Assembly: GCA_930367205.1 (NCBI GenBank)
Contig: OV884009.1
Location: 124,690,639-124,754,638, forward strand
From: Acanthosoma haemorrhoidale
Lineage: Eukaryota; Arthropoda; Insecta; Hemiptera; Acanthosomatidae
Direction of reading: 5' to 3'
Length of the DNA: 64,000 bases
The position numbers and the translations under genes were made by a program. The first letter of the stretch is position 1. Each line of letters opens with the position of its first letter. The notes below the pieces were generated by a model. It was not told the DNA's origin. It was given only the letters and a program-made list of their open reading frames with translations, and did no database searches. Below are positions 59,984 to 64,000 of the stretch, piece after piece.

Positions 59984-60995
59984 TTTTTTAATTAGTTGTT
60001 GGAAACTCTCTTCAAATTCTTTTGAGTTATAATTTTTTTAATCAATTGCAGCGCTAAGTGGTCTTGATATCTTAGCATAGTTTTGTATAAATTTTCTACA
60101 CTAACCTGTCATTCCTAGAAATCTTCTTAGTGATTTTTCATCAGTTGGTATTTCGAAGTTAATAATATTTTCAATTTTCTTAGGATCAGTTTTTAATCCA
60201 TTTTGAGTTACTATGTATCCTAGAAATTTTAATTCGTTCTTGAAGAATTCCGTTTTGTCCAATTGAATGCTTAAGTTATTTTTCCTTAATATTTGTAGAA
60301 CCCTCTCAATATCTTCCTATGTGTTCTTTTTCATCTTTTGAATAAACAATGACGTCGTCCACATTAGCCATAGTTCTTGGAACGTTTTCTATAGCCATGT
60401 TTATCATTTTTTGAAATGTTGGTGGTGCATTACATAGTCCAAATGGCATTCTTAAGAATTCGTAATGACCTGTTTCTGTGCTGAAGGCAGTTTTAGCAAT
60501 TGAATATTCATCCATTAATATTTGATGAAATCCCAAAGTTAGATCTATAATGCTAAAATATTTTGCTCCTTTCAATATATTAAGTACATCTTCAATATTG
60601 GGCACTGGAAATTTATCATTAATGGTTTCTTGATTAAGTTTTATGTAATCTACGGCCATTCTTACTTTCTTAATGCCGCTCGCGTCCATTTTCTTCGGCA
60701 CTATCCATAGTGGTGAATTATAGGGCGAGTTACTTGTTCTAATGAGTCCATCTCATAATAGCTTCTGTACTTCTTCGTTTATTTGAGCCTTAAATTGTTC
60801 CGGGTATCTATAATTCCTTGTATAGATTGGATTTTCATTTTTGTTATAATTTTATGTTTCAATAAGTTCGTTGCTTTTAATATTTCGTTATCCTTTTTTA
60901 TTATTTCTCCATTTTCGGATATTTTATTAATTAATTCTTTTAATATTTCTTTTGGGAAATGTTCATTTCTTTTTTACTATCCATTAAGTTTAATT
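59984..60995 (-). pseudogene. Element B reverse transcriptase
   Basis: The best open piece, 60306-60701, has VRMAVDYIKLN, FSIIDLTLGFHQI (catalytic Asp), FLRMPFGLCNAPPTFQ and NVDDVIVYS, the catalytic block with Asn in the first position of the usual Y/F-x-D-D. A fingers segment lies upstream (~60702-60800), and the connection to RNase H lies downstream with stops and a frameshift near 60030 and 60320. Absent from element A. Confidence 0.87.
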
Positions 60996-61095
60996 CATTG
61001 TCATCGTTAAATTTAAATTTGTTGCTACCGATCACTATGTGATTGTCTTTGCAATTGACGTTTAATTTAAGATGCTTCATAGTTTCAAAACCTAA

Positions 61096-61380
61096 TCATA
61101 AGTAAAATCTGTTGGAGAATGGGTAAACTAAAAGTTCAATTAGTTGATCTAAGCCCAATGCTTCTCTAACGTTTATCATGACACTATATTCCCCTTCGTC
61201 GTATCCAGTGGAAGTTTTAATTGAAAATTCCTTTTTTATTAATTTAAAATTATTCTTTTTTACTATATCTGGGTGTATGTAATTTTTTGTCGCACCCGTA
61301 TCGATTAACCATTTATTATTTATAAAATCCGTGATCTGTGGTAAGTCATTTGTAAAATTAATTTCGTAACATTGTTTCAA
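61096..61380 (-). pseudogene. Element B protease
   Basis: 94 open codons with KWLIDTGATKNYI, the retropepsin active site identical in pattern to element A, and a C-terminal segment ELLVYPFSNRFYL. The final strand is out of frame (after ~61096). It follows gag directly in another frame. Confidence 0.85.
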
Positions 61381-61382
61381 AG

Positions 61383-62548
61383 TTACTGGTCCGTCATTTC
61401 GCCTTGGTATGGATCCGGTGGATCGTTGCTGTGTTGTGTGTTGTTCGTTTCTAGATAGTTTAATTTTTCTGTCAGTTCCCTTATAATTTTATCTTTATCT
61501 TCTTCTTCGATGTGATGCGCTTTATCGCCAACCGTTCTCATTGAAACCGTTTCTGGTCGTTCGTTTTTTTGAAATTGAGGTTGCTGTTGTTGATTATTAT
61601 ATTGCGCTGATCGAGATTTATTAAAATAATTAAATTGAGATTGAGGATCCCATGGTTGTTGATAATTCATTCTTGGTTGTTGATGATTAGGTTGAGGTTG
61701 ATTATAATAAGGCTGTTGTTGCCTTTCATTATAGTTTGGTTGATAGTTATTCCTTTTGTAATTCCCTTGGTAAGGTTGTTTTTGATTATTATAATTTGGT
61801 TGGTAATTGTTTCCTTGATAAGGTTGTTTTTGGTAATTATTTTTCGGTTTATTTTCGAATTTCCTTTCTTTATAATGTTGTCCGTATAGTAGTTGAACAA
61901 TGTGAGATGCTTCATTTCGAAGTATGTGGTCTATGTCTTCTAATGTTTTAAATACGAGATGATGAATAAAGTCAGTAAGCACAGGATGTAGATGCTGTAC
62001 TGCATGGTAGCTAATTTGTCTACCATAGCGTATCATTTCATCGTCCTTACTTAGCACACTTGCATCAGCATAGGTTCGAGCGATGAGATCGCATCTCTTC
62101 TCAGTTAATCTTGAGATATAAAATAACGGATTTTCGTTATGAAAGGGTTTTAGTCGTGAGTATTTCGGATATCAACAGTTCTCTTGATCTAGAATCTTGA
62201 TATTTACGCTTTAAACAAGTAAATAATTCTTCTACCAATCTAAAGTGTTTGTCAAAGGTTGCCGTTTCTGCGTCACCTTCTAGCTTTTGTGTGGCGTGCA
62301 TGCTAAATTTTCGCGTTGTTAACATCTTGATAAATTTTATCCGCTTTGCAATATAAATTATGTAAAAATTGTACACCTGATATGTACTTAATAAGTTTTT
62401 TAGGATTTCCATCATAATGTGGAATTAATTTAAATTCATTACAGTTAATTTCTATATTGGCATTCAATGTAATTAAATTATATAAGTCTTCTTCGTTAAA
62501 ATTAGAGACCTGTCTAATGTTATTAAGTCTGTCTTGTAAGTTAGTCAT
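61383..62548 (-). pseudogene. gag: Element B Gag, frameshifted
   Basis: Three pieces: 62303-62548 (start MTNLQDRLN, capsid with LIPHYDGNPKKLIKYI), 62137-62415, and 61383-62057, which contains the Gln/Asn/Tyr-rich tract with repeated QPYQGN and NYQPNY, then ETVSMRTV and a charged helix. The same layout as element A Gag, with at least two frame changes. No zinc knuckle. Confidence 0.85.
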
Positions 62549-62886
62549 ACATAAATAAATTAAATAATAAAATATTAAACAAAGATTAAATCTACCTTAT
62601 CGTTCTTCTTAGCCTAAGAGGTTGCTTCCTAAGTCTTATTCTTCGTAGGTGGATTATAGTTTTTTGTTGACCTGAGTGTTGACCCTTAAAAGCGTCAGCT
62701 AATCGTCTTTCTGAAGTGTGTATGATGAACAAGTTCCCCAGTGACTACGCTTCTCTTGAAAGGTTGAATCGAAGTTCAACGAGTTGTCAATAACTGCTTG
62801 AATACTCTCTGAAAAATCGTCTAAGTTGAGATTCTTCTATGAATGTTCAATAATAGCGTGAATTTCTGATTCGTGATAAGCCCTCA

Positions 62887-62906
62887 AGTTCCGAGTTCGA
62901 GTGCCA
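62887..62906 (-). other. Element B primer binding site
   Basis: Element strand TGGCACTCGAACTCGGAACT next to the LTR end. It differs from the tRNA-Lys-type site of element A, so B would have used another tRNA, which I do not name. Confidence 0.6.
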
Positions 62907-63095
62907 ATTAAATAATCTCTACGAATGAATCACTTTTTAAAAAGAACTTTATTGAATAATGAACAATGACTGGTATAAATCTATGTAATAACCACTAAGT
63001 GTTATAGCGTAAGGATTACAGTACAAATGATCTCTCTGGTCACACACCGAGAGAGTATATATTTATAGGAGAGGAATGCTGACATAAGTTAATAT
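62906..63095 (-). repeat. Element B 5' LTR
   Basis: Begins AATTAAATAATCTCT on the plus strand, paralleling AGTTAAATATCTTC of element A, and both continue with CTTTTTAAAAAGA and TTTATTGAA-type sequence (the polyadenylation signal on the element strand). TATAAATA lies near 63064 on the element strand. The outer edge, near the LINE tail at 63098, is not precise. Confidence 0.7.
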
Positions 63096-63097
63096 AA

Positions 63098-63271
63098 GTT
63101 GAAGGTGAGCCTCATCACCTAGTGTTGAATATGAAACTATGACATTTTAACCACAACAAAATTATTATATATTCATGCACTCCTCCAAATGCATGTAAAT
63201 GCAGGAAGAGGAGAAAGTTGTATCTGAATTATTTTATTATTTATTTAAAAAAAAAAAAAAAAAAAAAAAAA
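63098..63271 (+). mobile_element. LINE 3' UTR with poly(A) tail
   Basis: GAAGGTGAGCCTCATCACC plus CTAGTGTTG matches the 3' UTR of the LINE at 57513-58075 in inverted orientation. It ends in a run of about 24 A (63248-63271). It sits against the outer edge of the element B LTR. Confidence 0.75.
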
Positions 63272-63320
63272 GCATAAGTAAATACTGAATCACGATGCTC
63301 TGAGCTGAGATCCCTTAACT

Positions 63321-63345
63321 ATATATATATATATATATATATATT
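63321..63345. repeat. (AT)n microsatellite
   Basis: About 25 bases of alternating AT, directly before the second copy of the microsatellite-linked repeat. Confidence 0.95.
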
Positions 63346-63995
63346 ATAGCATTCATGATATTTGAGAATAAATATCATGAATCCTCACTGATGGTAGGCA
63401 ACCACTTTTCCTAATCAACTATAAATTGATTAAATGAACAAGCCAACAACAACAACAAAATAATCCAATGAGAACACTAACCAAGTGGGGATGAACTTCA
63501 GTCTTAGCACAGCCGTCAAGAAGAACGTATCTGGCAAGCTCCCGTATTGGCGGTTACCAGATTATTGAAATATTGAGTTTAAAAGTGAATTAAAGTAAAT
63601 ATTAAAGTGTTAAATAAGAAATATTGAAGAATGCATAACGGAAATTAAACGGTTTATTGAATTATTTGGAAAATTATTAATTGGATCTAAAAGGAAAAAG
63701 CGGAAAGGTGCTACAATCTTCAAGGCAATCTACTGGGTGAAACAATCATCTCTAAACATCAATGGAATATAACTCGAAATCTTGGAACACTGGACTGGCG
63801 TGGGGACGCTAAGGAACAGGAGGCATGGTGGAAAATAAAACAAGTAATTTTTTTTATTAAATACCATGGTATATTGAAACAGATAGGCAAACAAAATTAT
63901 AAATAACTGTCATCAACATTTATTAACTAAAGTATATTCATTCATAATAAATGAGCTCAATTTTATTTTTGTAATTATTAGTTCCAGCATGATTT
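63346..63995 (+). repeat. Microsatellite-linked dispersed repeat, copy 2
   Basis: Same orientation as 55827-56270. Begins with a perfect 13-bp hairpin, ATTCATGATATTT and AAATATCATGAAT around GAGAAT (~63351-63382). It contains GGCAAGCTCCCG and TTGGCGGTTACCA (63533-63560), ATACCATGGT (~63860) and AATGAGCTCAA (~63948). Longer than copy 1 by internal sequence, and may continue past the window. Confidence 0.65.
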
Positions 63996-64000
63996 AAAAC

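Larger units (their letters stand above)
56560..63095 (-). mobile_element. Element B: decayed gypsy-type element related to element A, with RT and RNase H
   Basis: The minus-strand order is 5' LTR (62906-~63095), primer site, gag, protease, RT, RNase H, integrase and the first part of env, then the copy stops near 56560 with no 3' LTR recognised. All genes carry stops or frameshifts. Gag, protease, integrase and env start are clearly related to element A but diverged throughout. The integrase is split by a solo LTR at 57138-58476. Element B supplies the reference for what A has lost. Confidence 0.85.

Overview
The window reads as an AT-rich, repeat-saturated block of an arthropod nuclear genome, most likely an insect. 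The grounds are the gypsy-type (errantivirus-like) LTR elements with gag, pol and env, the Jockey-type LINEs, and the absence of any bacterial-style gene organisation. I see no intact host gene; nearly everything identifiable is satellite or transposon.

Layout. (1) 1-16813 and 22307-23094: a tandem satellite of ~78-79 bp units. In 1-15404 three unit types form a ~236-237 bp higher-order repeat (HOR) that has itself been duplicated in blocks. 15405-16430 is a belt of diverged units. The last sector is a separately homogenised 78-bp array. (2) 16814-22306 (minus strand): a 5493-bp LTR element ('element A') inserted in the 78-bp sector. It has 218-bp LTRs I read as identical, a perfect 4-bp target duplication, a tRNA-Lys-type primer site, gag, a -1 frameshift heptamer, a protease-integrase ORF with no reverse transcriptase or RNase H, and a complete env ORF. 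(3) 23095-25925: a degenerate Jockey LINE. (4) 25926-30495: mostly featureless AT-rich DNA with one LINE tail. (5) 30496-34054: an older, internally deleted Ty3/gypsy-like element ('element C') with an intact RT core. (6) 34080-35761: two solo LTRs of one family in opposite orientation, each with its own 5-bp duplication. (7) 35767-51229: mostly unrecognised DNA with a LINE tail at 41224, a tRNA-like fragment at 39773 and a decayed LINE RT near 43650. (8) 51230-53920: a second degenerate copy of the Jockey family, with gag. (9) 53921-55751: AT-rich DNA with a GC-rich island. (10) 55752-63995: a related, decayed gypsy element ('element B', minus strand) that still carries RT and RNase H. A third solo LTR interrupts its integrase, and that LTR carries a nested LINE. 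A microsatellite-linked repeat lies on both sides of B.

The main result comes from comparing A with B. They share gag, protease, integrase and the start of env, but A has lost the whole RT-RNase H block in frame, and both integrases have Asn where the third catalytic acidic residue of the D,D-35-E triad belongs. A nevertheless has matching LTRs and a clean target duplication, so it moved recently. It looks like a non-autonomous, env-bearing gypsy lineage mobilised in trans.
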